Shown: positions 27,601 through 36,338 of the stretch, in pieces
Layout of the letters: each line of letters begins with the position of its first letter
Numbering within the stretch: the stretch's first letter is position 1
Origin: Trochalopteron elliotii
Taxonomy: Eukaryota; Chordata; Aves; Passeriformes; Leiothrichidae
DNA length: 64,000 nt
Assembly: GCA_024734555.1 (NCBI GenBank)
Contig: JANPWX010000214.1
Span: 912,669-976,668 of the forward strand
Reading direction: 5' to 3'
Program-made: the position numbers and the translations under genes
Notes under the pieces: model-generated
The model's database searches: none
Seen by the model: the letters and a program-made list of their open reading frames with translations, nothing else
Told to the model about the DNA's origin: nothing

Positions 27601-30600
27601 GATGGCAAACCACTCTGAATGCCTTCAGTCGTCAGCAGCAGTTAATGACTGAAAAGTATGGAGACGTTAGACACAGTAACCCTGCATGGTGATAACAGAG
27701 ATTAAAGTATCACTCTGAACAGTTAGGATGCCTGCTTACTTATAGTTATAAAATGTTTTCATATCTAAATATTTTATGGTGGCTTTTCCACTGCAAAGGC
27801 CTTATATACTGGATTTCTCCATAGCACAGAAAATACTCATCAGTGTTTCAAAAATAATGAGAATGGGTATAATACAAAACAGCATTTGTGTTTTCTGGCC
27901 TAGATATTTTATAGGAACTTCCCCAATGTATATGATTTGCAACAGTTGGACTCCTTGACTCTATGGATGAGAGACAGTGTCCACCAAAATATTTCCTTCT
28001 CAAGTTAGTCAATAAACATGAGATCTTACACTTCAGATGAAGTCATGTGCAGGTGACTATCACTCCTGTGGCCAGACAAACCTTTCAGGCATGTCTGGAT
28101 CCACGTTAATCCTCTTTCCTTCATATGAGTCATTTGTGATAAGGAAACAGACAAGATTAAATTTCTATTAGGCAGATGTGTAACTGGTTAGAAAGCTGTT
28201 CCCAAGAAACAGTTAATTATGCTTCACTGTCAGACAAGGTGCATTAAAGTACCGTCTCCAGGGACTATATAATATTTAATTCATGATTGAAAAGATGGAA
28301 TTAGCATTTAATGGTACTCATACTACCTGGAAAAATACTACAAGATATTATGATCCTAAGAAATTTGTTTAAGAATTTGGTTCAAAGAATGACATGTAAT
28401 GACAGTAAAGATGAATACCAACTTCTGTGTTTATACAGAAGTAATCTTTTGCATAAATGCAAGTGAGGGAGGACTGACTCAGCAACAGTCCTGGAGACAA
28501 TAGGTGGATCACAAGTTGCATATGAGACACCAGTATGTTTTTATAAAGGATGTAACTGTTGTACTGGAATACATAGAAAGGAGGATTATTTATACAGCAT
28601 ACAAAGTGGTTCTTTTATTCCTCTTGACACTGGAAAAGACTTCTTTCTGTTTTGGAACACCACAACTGGAGAAGGATTCCGACCAATTGGACCGATTCCA
28701 GAGGAGAACGAAAGAGTGATCAGAAAGCTAGGAAATACAACTTGTGAGAAAATGTTGAATGAATAGAGGTTGTTTAATCTGAAGAAAAGGAAACTGAGGA
28801 AATATATCTGTCAAATATAGAAGAAAAAAGAGAAGAAAACAAAGTTTTTTCCATGTTCTCTTCAAAACAAGTTCAGGCCAAATATCCACAGAAGTTTTCT
28901 AATTGTATTTTTGCTCTTAGATAATGAGGTATTGAGACACATTCTCTGGGGAGGTTCTGAAGTGCTCATCATGTTCTAGAAGAGGTAAATCAGATCTGTG
29001 AAGGATTGTTAAAAATTTCTGCTGTAGCCCAGCAGAAGATGATCTTTCATGGTGTCTTCAGACCCATTTTCTATTAATGTCTATGATGTTTTTTCTCAGA
29101 AGTTATATAGTAAGCTCTACTCCTCCCTGTTGGTTAACCAAAATTCCATGGCCAAGGAGGCTGCTGTCCCCTCATTCTGCCCAACTTAGTGATTTCCACA
29201 CATGAGCAAGCAAGAGAATCCGTACTGCTGACCTTGATGGAACAGCTGAAGCAGCTATGGTAGCAAAAAACTTATTTGTCTGTCAATTAAATGTCCCTGG
29301 ACTTTGCTTTTCTCTCAGTCTGTCACAGTGCACTAAGACATGCACTAATAGATGCTGATGGCCATGACCTGTGTCCCCTGGGGCCTCTATTCACACCTGT
29401 GGGCACAGGAACACCAGCTCAGCCCTGGGCTTTTAGTCCATGCCTGGTCTGTGCTGTGTGGGTACTGGCCTTCAGCTCAGCTGCAGCCGAACCTGTACAT
29501 CACTGAAAACATTGACCCAGGCTCGTGGACTGACTTTGTTGAACCTTTCTGAACACTATGGACCTGCCTTGAGATCTGTGGGCTGTGTTTATTCTCACTG
29601 GGCCTGGTACTAAAATAGTTAATTTCCATTTTTAGTTCTGGTGAGGTTCTTTCCTTGTCAACTCTTTTGCTCTCTCCCTGTATCATATATATATATATGT
29701 TTGTGTGTGTATAAGCACATCAATATTTACATATATCACCAGCTGCACAAGTTCCTTGGGGTGGTTAAGCCATTACTCCTGCACATTATCTTCAGGTGTC
29801 CACTGACTGACTCAAGTAATTTCCTTATGCCTCAGACACAGGTGTCCTCAGCTAGTCCTCAGAAGTGTTTTTCCCACTTATGACTTCATATAGAAAGCCA
29901 GATGAGAACAAAATTTGTTTTGGATCCAAATGGCTTCCTTCAAAAAATGTGTTCCTACACACCTGTCATAAGCTTCTCCTGAACATGGTTTTGGCTCTTC
30001 ATCTTATTGAGACAACTGATATACTTCCATTTTTTCTTGAAAGGAGAAGATTCTAGAGACAGGGCGTCTTCAGACTTCTGTTGTTAAGAAGCCTTTAACT
30101 TTCTGCCTTCACAGGACTAGGTGTTTGAAATCCAAAGTTGTTTGTGTCAGCAGCTGAGAGGCTGAAAGTCAGGAGTGCCAAGCAGGATAACCACCAGTGA
30201 AACCTGTTATGAAAACACCAAAAAGGAGCCTCCCTCCAAGATTAATATACATTCCAGCTGAGCTCAGTCTAAATTAGTGGCTTTCTTGAGTGGTATTTCC
30301 ATTGCTGACATTTGCTCAACTGCTACCGGGAGTTCCCTCCACACCTTTACCAAGTGTTTTGCCATTTCAGAAGCATCCAAGTATAATACCAGTGTGTGGT
30401 AATGTGTTTCTGCAGTGCTTAATGCATGAACAATGCCATGTCTCCCTACCAAGCACTGTGAGTGTTAGGAAGGGCTGCAGTATGAATATAAATACAGATA
30501 ATCTATATTAATAATTTCTGGTTTGAAGATTAAAAATTATTTACATATCAGTCAATGAAGCTATTAAAGGTGTGCTGGTTGTGAGCATGCTCCTTTCACA

Positions 30601-33600
30601 CATTCCTTCTCCGTGTGTTTGGGTCTCTCTTACAACTCTCAACCTTGGGTTTCTGTTATGGAAAAGAAGTTAAACAGTCTCCATGTTATGTATGTAGCAA
30701 AGCCAACAAGCCTGATAGAATGAAAGTGGAATGTAAACTAGGCTGGTGGATACTGCATGGATACGAAACGATGTGGTCTCGAGGTTTTTCAGGACACACA
30801 GCATGCACATCCATGTAAGATATACACATTGACAGACAGATAAAGATATTTGTGAAATAACTTCCCTCTTGCTACTGCAGGTTTCACTTCAAAAAGTAGA
30901 TCTTAATGCAAGGTTGTAAGAGTCCATCTTTTTGATGATGCATATGATCATGCCTACTAATAAATAGATTTTTATTTCTTCTAATAAGGACATTACATCT
31001 TATTATTGCTTTTAGTAGAGGAACTGAAGTCTCCTTAGACATTGTAATTCCTGGAACACTGATGAACCATTTCAGCAAAAAGATCCAGCCTGTGTGATGA
31101 TACTGTCATAAACCTTGACATCACTGCTCTTGGCTGGGCCACTCCCCTTCTCCTCAAACAATATTGATTTCAGGAGCAGTATCTGAAGAGAAAGAGGGTG
31201 CTTCACAGTATGAGCATGGGTGTTACAACTTGGCCTCTAATCCTTTACTGAGAAGTTGCTGGAGTGTGGGTGGAGGGAGGAAGAGCATTTATTTCAGTAA
31301 AAGAATATTATTATTGTTTTCTCATACTAACATTGGAAATATTATTTTAGTGAACTATAGGGTACACTGCAGTACACAGCTAGAGATGCTGGAATGAAGT
31401 GAAGCTCATCCTGTTTGGATTTCTTCCATCTAATTTTATTTTCCAAAGCTACATCCGTTCTTGGACAAAGAGGATAATCTAGACAGAGCTGAATTAAGTT
31501 GTGGTCCCTGACTGCAGGGCTTGCTCTTATGGCTGGCTCTTTTTCAGGGCACAAAAATGAAACAGGAAACTCCTTGTGTCCTACTGTGTTGCACATATGC
31601 ACATGGGCCTATCTTCATTTTCCTTTTTAAAACATTTGTTTCTTTTACTACGTGAATATTGTATAATTGTATTCCTTTTTGTTTGTTTCTTCCAGAATGT
31701 TCTAATTGTGGAGGTAAGCTGGGTGCTTGTGTCATATTGTACTTAGATAAAATCACACAGACAAATCATGATTGGCTGTTCAGTTTCTAAATCCTGTCTG
31801 TGTTTACACTTCTTTTGCTGGGAGGTGGTGAAGAGGGAGAGGGGTTGATTTGCTTAATGGCCTCTCAGTTTTTTTGCAATTGCATGACAGATCAAACTAC
31901 ATTGCTGTCACTAACTGGTGCTCTGCCTTGTGATACCCAGGAGTCTTTGTTTTTGCCTCATTTGATTTGTTCTTTCTATGGTTTCAACAACTCCTGTTCT
32001 TCAAGTTGTTCTGTTCCTTGGAGGACGGTGAATCAACTGCAGTGATGCCCTGCATTTCTCAGGTGCCTGACTTTGAAATAGTGGCCCTGCGTATGCTTTA
32101 CAGCCCCAGAGTCGTTCAAAGTCTGGTTGGGAGTGTCAGTCATTCCCTCAAGGCCCCTGGCTCCTGCATCCAGCCCTCCAGCCAGCAGTGTCCCTGGGGG
32201 ACAGCCCATCACAGAGCTGATGTAAGTCAGCAGTGTTCACTGTAGAGGGAAAGAACATGTCACCTCACTGGTGCTCCAAATTCTCATATTATTAAGATAG
32301 GTGATTCTCTTTGAAAATGTTGAATAAGCAACTGGGACAGCTGGAGAGCACATTAGGATCTGCCTGGCATTTCAAAACCCATCTGCTTGTGTGGGATGTT
32401 AACTGGACAGTGTAATGAACTGTATACTGCTGTATACAGCAGTCACAGAGATGGCTGGTTACCTGAATAGCTGCTAAGAGCTCCATATTTACTCATTCCA
32501 GCTCTCTAACAGAAATTAAAAATGTCCACAGCATATTTCATTAATGCTATTAAACAGCTGAAGGGCAGAGACAAGGTGCTGCTAATCCACCCCCAGAGTT
32601 TGGGATCAACAGCTGCTCTCCATGGTCAGTTTTCTAGCCAGGTACCTACTGATCTCATTGAGATGATATTGCATATGGCAGCTCTGGAGAAACCTCATTT
32701 GTACTGTGCTAATAAAATAATAAATAGGGCAGACCTAGTCCCAACATGGAGAAGTGTTGACATGCTGTGATCTCAAGCATAATATGAAAAGTCTTATCCC
32801 TGCATTCTTGCAGTGCCCAGTAGAGTCCTCTCCAGTCCTGAATTACATCCCAAGTACTTGCAACATAGCTGTTTTCAAGAGGAAGTGGACAGTCCTTGAA
32901 CTGATAATTTTATGAATAGAAAGTTCTTGCTTCAAAGAGTGTAAAGCTCAATTATAACCTTTTTTGGATGTGGTTTACAATGCACTGGAAAAATAAATCA
33001 TCTCCACAAAATAAGAATGTGGAACTTCTCAGTCATTGTCCAGATTTCCTCCTTTTAGCTTTCCTTTGTGTTTTACTTACTTTATTTTTCTTGTTTTATA
33101 AGGATATTGTTGGAACTGGAAGGACCATGAAGGTTCTGCTTAACAATATAGAAAAATACAAGCCGAAAATGATTAAAGTGGCAAGGTGAGTAAAACAATC
33201 ACAAAGCTTAGTAATTAATTAGTCTAGTCCAGCATATTTTCCAGAGTAGATTCCCATTCAGAGATCCTGCTTTAATTTGATGCTGCAGTATGAAGGAGCA
33301 CTGTGCAGAGGAGCTGCCTAAGTCACTGAGGGGAGGGTGAAGGAAAGGAGGGGAAATGCTTTTGTATTGTTCTGCCTTGGCGATGACCCTCCAGCCATTT
33401 CAAGACTGGCACTGATGGCCTTGGGAGGGGAATACACCCAGCTCTTCCCTGTAATCAGGATGTTTTCAGGAAGAGAAACAGAACAAAAACAGGGACTCAC
33501 ATGGCTTAGAAGATTTTTGATAAAGGGAGTAGTTTTTATGTGTGTTATTCAGTTACATATCTAGATTTAAATGGGGTTTGTTTTATTTTTAATTACAGTT

Positions 33601-36338
33601 TGTTGGTGAAAAGAACATCTCGGCCTGATGGGTACAGACCAGATTGTAAGTGTCCTGAAAACGTCCACTTGACAGTAGAAGAGGTTACCACTACTCTGTC
33701 ACTTGCCTTTCATAACATTCTATGGACTGCTAGAAGCATTATAAAATACCAGTTGTCAAGGGTCTATGGGATGCAATGGAAAGATTTGTATAATTGTCAT
33801 TTGGAAAGCCTACCTGCTTAGGTTTTCTGCAGAATAATACTAACTATTGGGAAATTTTGAAAGGGTTTGATTTTATCAGTGAAAGGTGAGGGTTTTATCT
33901 TGTGTCTCTGAGAAACAATATCAAAGAGAATATCCATTTCTTCTTTTTCCTTCCTCATTGCATCTCTCTGGAGGAGCTGCAGGATTCCATCTGAGCATGA
34001 AAGTGTTTTATTGTTACTAAGTTTTAACAAGTTTTACATTTACATTTTTTTCAGAAAAGCACTTCTATTTTTTTTAAGTATTATTGTTCAAAGGGAAAAC
34101 ACAGATATTATAATTAAATCCCATCCCGTAAAAAGCAGAAGATAAATTGGGCTTTTTAAACTTTTTCCTGCTGCTCAGTTTGCAACACACCAGCACCACT
34201 TCTCTCTATATTATTGGTCCTTATACTGTGTTATGATGAAGCTGTAAATGGAGATATACCAAGCAATTGTCATTTTAGACTTATTTAGAATAAATGATGT
34301 AATAACAGGTATGTGGCTAAATACGAAAAGAATAGATCCATCTAGAAGAGATCAACCAGTATTTGCTACTGAAGAAGTCTCTGGTCAGCTGAGCTGGGGA
34401 GGAGGGTAGAAGGAGAGTAGGCAGGTGAGTACCAGGAGGCAGTATGAAGGGTTTTGATTTGGGATGTGGGAGAGAGGGAAAATTTATGAAGCCAAAATTA
34501 CTTAAATGTTGGGCATGGCCCTGAGGTTTTAGCCCTGTTATCTGAACTATGATCCAAACATCTTGTTGTACAAGTTTTTATACAGTGGAGTGGTATTTTT
34601 AACATTTAGAATTCAATCCAGTAAATTAAGACATACATTTGACTGGATTAATTAATATTAAACATATAAAAGAGGCAATAAAATTACTTCATGAAGGGTA
34701 GCTTTATATTTTCATGTATTAACTTTTGAATGAAACAAGTTTTATCCTTGTTTATCCATAGTGTGATGAGTTTTATAAAACATCAGAGATCTCTTCAGTA
34801 AATCACTGACAGTGCTGTATCATTTCCTCGCTTACCTAAATTTACAATTCTAAAGCACATTCAACCCCCAATCTTTAACAACTGAATAAGCTCCTGCCCT
34901 GAATACCTGTAGAATCTTTTTATGTGGGCCTATTTTTGTGTCCGTGAGATTGGGTTTCCTCTAGTTATTTAGAGAACAATTTGGAAAGAGTCTAACTTGT
35001 TTTATGTAGTGCTGATATTGTACAGACCTTCACACTCAAAATTATGCATGTCTATGCTTAGCTTCAGGTGTGTGAGTTGTATAATTGAGGTGCACTGCAT
35101 GCATTTACTTTGTTAAGTAGTTGCTTGAACCTTCATAGGATTGGGGCTTTAATTTAAGAAGCATTTGACATGTTTTGGTAGCATAAAATATAAGATAGAT
35201 TTTGCTGTTCTTAGCAGAAAATATATAAATCTCTGAAAGTTACTTGTGATTTAATATTCTACATTTTTCCATCATTACTGTGGTACGGGAAGTAATCATC
35301 ACACATATATACCAATGGAGCTTCCAAATGCAAGCAGAATGTTCCAGCTCTGATTTTGGTTTCCTTCCACAATGTGCCAGTGATAATTTTATACAAAACT
35401 ATCCTCTCCTCTGTCTATTCACATCCCTCTCACAAATGCTCTGACTGGGAACTGGTTATGGGGCTACTGCTGACCATGATGTCTCAGATTCAACAGTAAC
35501 ATAGCCCCAACTGACTACATATAAGTAGAGTTTGCTTGTTGAGAACCACACATGAATGTAAAGGCTTATAACTGCCACTGGTCTTGTATTGATGGTGTTT
35601 GTTATTTTTCTCAAAACAGATTATGGATTTGAAATTCCAGATTTATTTGTGGTGGGTTATGCCTTAGACTACAATGAGCACTTCAGAGATCTAAACGTAA
35701 GTTTCTTACTAAAAAAAAAAAAGTTTAAAAACTCACTGATCCACTTTTCCCGTATTTATTCCCAAAAAGATCCCATAATTTTTCTCCTCCTTGGGGCCCT
35801 TTGGAGGTATGTCTTTGACATGGTTGGGATTTGGGATCCTTTCAGTGAGTGCAAAACTCCCTGCAAAACCTCAAATAATCCAAAGAAGTCCCTGCTCAGC
35901 ACTTTGAACAGTTCCCTCCCCCTAAGAGTTCCCTAAATTTCCATCTTCTGTGAGGCTAGGGCTTTTCAGGTCCACCATTGCCAGCATGTGCAGAGACAGC
36001 AGCAAAAGTGAAACATAGACACAGGTCAGGTGGGTGAGGATGGAAAAAAGGTGCAAACCTTTCCTTCCCTTCTTGTGGTACTCCCAGGGGTGCACCTCAA
36101 AGCTGGGAATTCCAAGTGGGAAAACTTGCTGTAGCTAGAAAGTGAAATCAGAATTCAATTCCAGATGTCTGGAAAGGAGAGAGTAATCATGAGATCACTA
36201 TGTTGGCCAAGCCTAAGTATTTCTGAACAATTAATTAATAATTAATAATGTACTCAACCATGTTTTTGCAATCTGTTCTGTTTTTTTCAGCACATATGTG
36301 TTATCAATGATCATGGCAAAGCAAAATACAGAGTCTGA
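427..36338 (+). CDS. PRTFDC1: PRTFDC1, phosphoribosyltransferase domain-containing protein 1 (HPRT paralogue); 5'-partial, seven exons
   Basis: Joined exons 427-610, 17047-17112, 31696-31713, 33103-33185, 33599-33645, 35620-35696 and 36291-36338 encode 173 residues plus one split codon, with no in-frame stop before the TGA at 36336-36338. The fold is a type I phosphoribosyltransferase (cytosolic purine salvage family, PRPP plus hypoxanthine or guanine). Seen: the VLKGGYKF pyrophosphate-loop motif, KSYHNDQS of the mobile loop, the PRPP motif [11 protein letters not shown], and the purine-pocket stretches LLVKRTSR and [17 protein letters not shown]. The internal exon sizes 184/66/18/83/47/77 match HPRT1 exons 3-8, so this is a normal spliced gene and not a retrocopy. 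It is called PRTFDC1 rather than HPRT1 because Gly replaces the HPRT catalytic Asp137 and because the KFCADLVEH and [11 protein letters not shown] stretches are PRTFDC1-like. About 50 N-terminal residues (exons 1-2) lie upstream of the window. Known of the family: human PRTFDC1 binds GMP/IMP but has very low catalytic activity. Confidence 0.95.
3560..4880 (+). repeat. Purine-skewed block, possible ancient repeat
   Basis: About 1.3 kb in which the + strand is dominated by A and G (many GAAG, AGAGAA and GGAAGTAGA runs) without simple tandem periodicity. Blocks of similar texture but opposite strand occur at about 21040-22200, 49200-49620 and 51640-51930. They may be decayed copies of one family, or simply a compositional trend. 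No homology was established by eye. Confidence 0.25.
5205..5585 (+). mobile_element. CR1 LINE, internal 3' fragment
   Basis: Collinear with the avian CR1 ORF2 C-terminal/3' region: ATTACTGCATCCAGCTCTGG, CTGGAGCACCTCTCCTA, GGGGTTGTTCACCATGGAGA, AGAAGGCTTTGGGGAGACCT, GTACCTGAAAGGGGCCTACA, GACAAGGGGAAATG, and GAGGCACTGGAACATGTTGC. Both ends are missing: the usual last 150 or so bp and the terminal octamers are absent. The coding frame is broken by substitutions and small gaps. Confidence 0.93.
11547..11590. repeat. Compound palindrome (two overlapping perfect inverted repeats)
   Basis: 11547-11560 pairs perfectly with 11565-11578 (14 bp stem, loop TATT). The right arm then runs into AGACAAGTTAACTTGTCT at 11573-11590, an 18 bp perfect palindrome. 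The TTGTCT/AGACAA word thus appears three times in alternating orientation. The DNA is AT-rich. It could be the core of a degenerate hairpin transposon or a chance foldback. Confidence 0.85.
15378..15395. promoter_or_regulatory. Inverted repeat containing a STAT/BCL6-like site
   Basis: CTGTTTCC-CA-GGAAACAG is a perfect 8 bp inverted repeat with a 2 bp spacer. Its centre, TTCCCAGGAA, fits the TTCN(2-4)GAA consensus for STAT/BCL6 binding. It is intronic. Function is speculative. Confidence 0.3.
17047..17112 (+). CDS. PRTFDC1: PRTFDC1 exon 4 (66 bp)
   Basis: The acceptor is TTCTTTCAG and the donor is GTTTGT, which is weaker than consensus at +3/+4. The exon is in phase 0 at both ends and encodes 22 residues from NDQSMQ to LTGK. 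This is the mobile loop that closes over the active site in HPRT, followed by the [11 protein letters not shown] strand. The length equals HPRT1 exon 4. Confidence 0.95.
21040..22200 (-). repeat. Pyrimidine-rich block (purine-rich on the - strand), possible ancient repeat
   Basis: About 1.2 kb with strong T+C bias on the + strand (TTCTTCTC, CCTTTC and similar words throughout). It contains a 129-codon chance frame at 21047-21436. In texture it resembles the block at 3560-4880 inverted, but I could not align them by eye. Confidence 0.25.
25588..26566 (+). mobile_element. CR1 LINE, about 1 kb 3' copy
   Basis: Begins near GGGCCACTGCTCTTTAATGT and follows the CR1 reverse-transcriptase C-terminal region in order: TTTTTATAAAAGATCTGGAC, AATTTGCCAATGATGCTAA, AGAGACTGGAGAG-like and TATGAAATTTAACA blocks, AACCAGCAGTGCCCTGGCAG, GGACAGGAGGAAATGGAATG, TTCACTGAAACTGTGGTCAA, TCACTGGAACAGGCTTTCCA, and a terminal TTGGATTTGATGGTCC segment. 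The middle is damaged: about 57 bp is inserted at 25946-26002. The frame is interrupted many times, so this is a dead copy. Long antisense frames over it, such as 26254-26781, are by-products. Confidence 0.92.
25946..26002. repeat. 57 bp unit inserted in CR1, flanked by 7 bp direct repeats
   Basis: CR1 normally runs from the GGCCAA...TCCTGGC segment straight into the CATCAGG...GTGGCCAGCAGGAG segment. Here TGTCCTG at 25939-25945 and again at 26003-26009 flank a 57 bp stretch foreign to CR1. The same stretch occurs in reverse orientation at about 26718-26776, past the CR1 3' end, with only a few mismatches. The direct repeats look like a target-site duplication. Confidence 0.7.
26716..26784. 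repeat. Inverted second copy of the 57 bp unit
   Basis: The reverse complement of this segment matches 25939-26010 at more than 90 percent by eye, including the TGTCCTGG at its edge. The two copies form an inverted repeat around about 700 bp of CR1 and unassigned DNA. It is either a second insertion of the same short element or a copy made by inverted duplication. Confidence 0.75.
28648..29012 (+). mobile_element. Old CR1/L3-type LINE, 3' fragment
   Basis: Diverged but collinear with amniote CR1 3' regions: ACCAATTGGACCGATTCCAGAGGAGAACGAA split across two blocks, ATGATCAG-like GTGATCAGAAAGCT, GAGGTTGTTTAATCTGAAGA, AAAGGAAACTGAGGA, then, after a purine-rich degenerate middle, GGGGAGGTTCTGAAGTG and CTAGAAGAGGTAAATCAGA. 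The divergence indicates an old insertion that predates the copies at 5205 and 25588. Confidence 0.75.
29280..29680 (+). mobile_element. Possible solo LTR remnant (GC-richer patch)
   Basis: A locally GC-richer segment in AT-rich intron, rich in words such as GACCTGTGTCCCCTGG and CTGCAGCCGAACCTG, followed by a T/C-rich tail and an AT run. The texture is like U3/R regions of avian endogenous retrovirus LTRs, but I could not define TG...CA ends or a target duplication. It may be just a GC-rich patch. Confidence 0.25.
29685..29710. repeat. AT/TG dinucleotide microsatellite
   Basis: (AT)7 at 29685-29698, followed shortly by (TG)4 at 29703-29710. Likely length-polymorphic. Confidence 0.9.
31696..31713 (+). 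CDS. PRTFDC1: PRTFDC1 exon 5 (18 bp microexon)
   Basis: An 18 bp exon encoding NVLIVE, the hydrophobic strand that leads into the PRPP-binding loop. The acceptor is TTTCTTCCAG and the donor is GTAAGC. An 18 bp fifth exon is diagnostic of the HPRT/PRTFDC1 family. It is too short for ORF-based gene finding and was placed by splice phase and by family motif. Confidence 0.95.
31714..33102 (+). other. PRTFDC1 intron 5 (1.39 kb)
   Basis: GTAAGC donor and TATAAG acceptor. A small perfect hairpin, CTGTATAC-TGCT-GTATACAG, lies at 32420-32439. The segment around 32000-32230 is GC-richer without identified content. No repeat family was recognised. Confidence 0.85.
33103..33185 (+). CDS. PRTFDC1: PRTFDC1 exon 6 (83 bp), PRPP-binding loop
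   Basis: The exon starts with DIVGTGRTM. With VE from exon 5 this gives the PRPP motif [11 protein letters not shown]. The two acidic residues that hold the ribose hydroxyls are present, but the position of HPRT Asp137 (general base/acid at purine N7) is Gly. The exon continues [18 protein letters not shown] and ends in phase 2. The donor is GTGAGT. The acceptor ends TATAAG, with an uncommon A at -3, behind a good pyrimidine tract. Confidence 0.95.
33186..33598 (+). other. PRTFDC1 intron 6 (413 bp)
   Basis: GTGAGT donor and TTACAG acceptor behind a T-rich tract. No repeats or other features seen. Confidence 0.9.
33599..33645 (+). CDS. PRTFDC1: PRTFDC1 exon 7 (47 bp)
   Basis: Encodes (S)[15 protein letters not shown]. 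It includes the Lys equivalent to HPRT Lys165, which contacts the purine O6, and the Arg equivalent to Arg169. The acceptor is AATTACAG and the donor is GTAAGT. Exon length and phases equal those of HPRT1 exon 7. If the donor is not used, the frame stays open for a further 58 codons to 33821. Confidence 0.95.
33646..35619 (+). other. PRTFDC1 intron 7 (1.97 kb)
   Basis: GTAAGT donor and AAACAG acceptor. The first 176 bases stay open in the exon 7 frame. The remainder is AT-rich with a G-rich stretch near 34390-34480. No identifiable repeat. Confidence 0.88.
35620..35696 (+). CDS. PRTFDC1: PRTFDC1 exon 8 (77 bp)
   Basis: Encodes [26 protein letters not shown], broken here only by normal codon reading. 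The second Val of FVVGY and the Asp of ALDYNE correspond to the HPRT residues Val187 and Asp193, which shape the purine and Mg-PPi site. FRDL carries the Arg199 equivalent. The acceptor is TCAAAACAG and the donor is GTAAGT. The length equals HPRT1 exon 8. Confidence 0.95.
35697..36290 (+). other. PRTFDC1 intron 8 (594 bp)
   Basis: GTAAGT donor, T-rich acceptor ending TTTTTCAG, and an A-run at about 35711-35722. Exon 8 followed by intron gives an open frame to 35936, which is non-coding read-through. Confidence 0.9.
36291..36338 (+). CDS. PRTFDC1: PRTFDC1 exon 9, coding part with stop
   Basis: The acceptor is a T-run followed by CAG. The exon encodes [15 protein letters not shown] and then TGA at 36336-36338. 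The C-terminal KAKYRV matches the invariant GKAKYK/RV-type end of the HPRT family, so this is the true C terminus and the exon continues as 3' UTR. Confidence 0.95.
   Translation, partial: HICVINDHGKAKYRV

Larger units (their letters stand above)
17113..31695 (+). other. PRTFDC1 intron 4 (14.6 kb)
   Basis: The donor is GTTTGT and the acceptor is TTCCAG. It holds two CR1 copies (about 25588-26566 and about 28648-29012), a small inserted unit with an inverted copy, an AT dinucleotide run, a pyrimidine-rich block (about 21040-22200) and an LTR-like patch (about 29280-29680). 18650-18900 is GC-richer (about 55 percent by eye) with no recognisable coding content. The rest is unremarkable AT-rich intron. 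Confidence 0.85.

Noticed and set aside
32420..32439. Perfect 8 bp hairpin CTGTATAC/GTATACAG as a functional element
   Set aside because: Short AT-rich hairpins like this occur by chance many times in a window of this size. Only mentioned within intron 5.
427..36338. HPRT1 instead of PRTFDC1
   Set aside because: Exon structure is shared by both, but the Gly in [11 protein letters not shown] and several exon 3 and exon 9 residues fit PRTFDC1. HPRT1 has Asp at that site.
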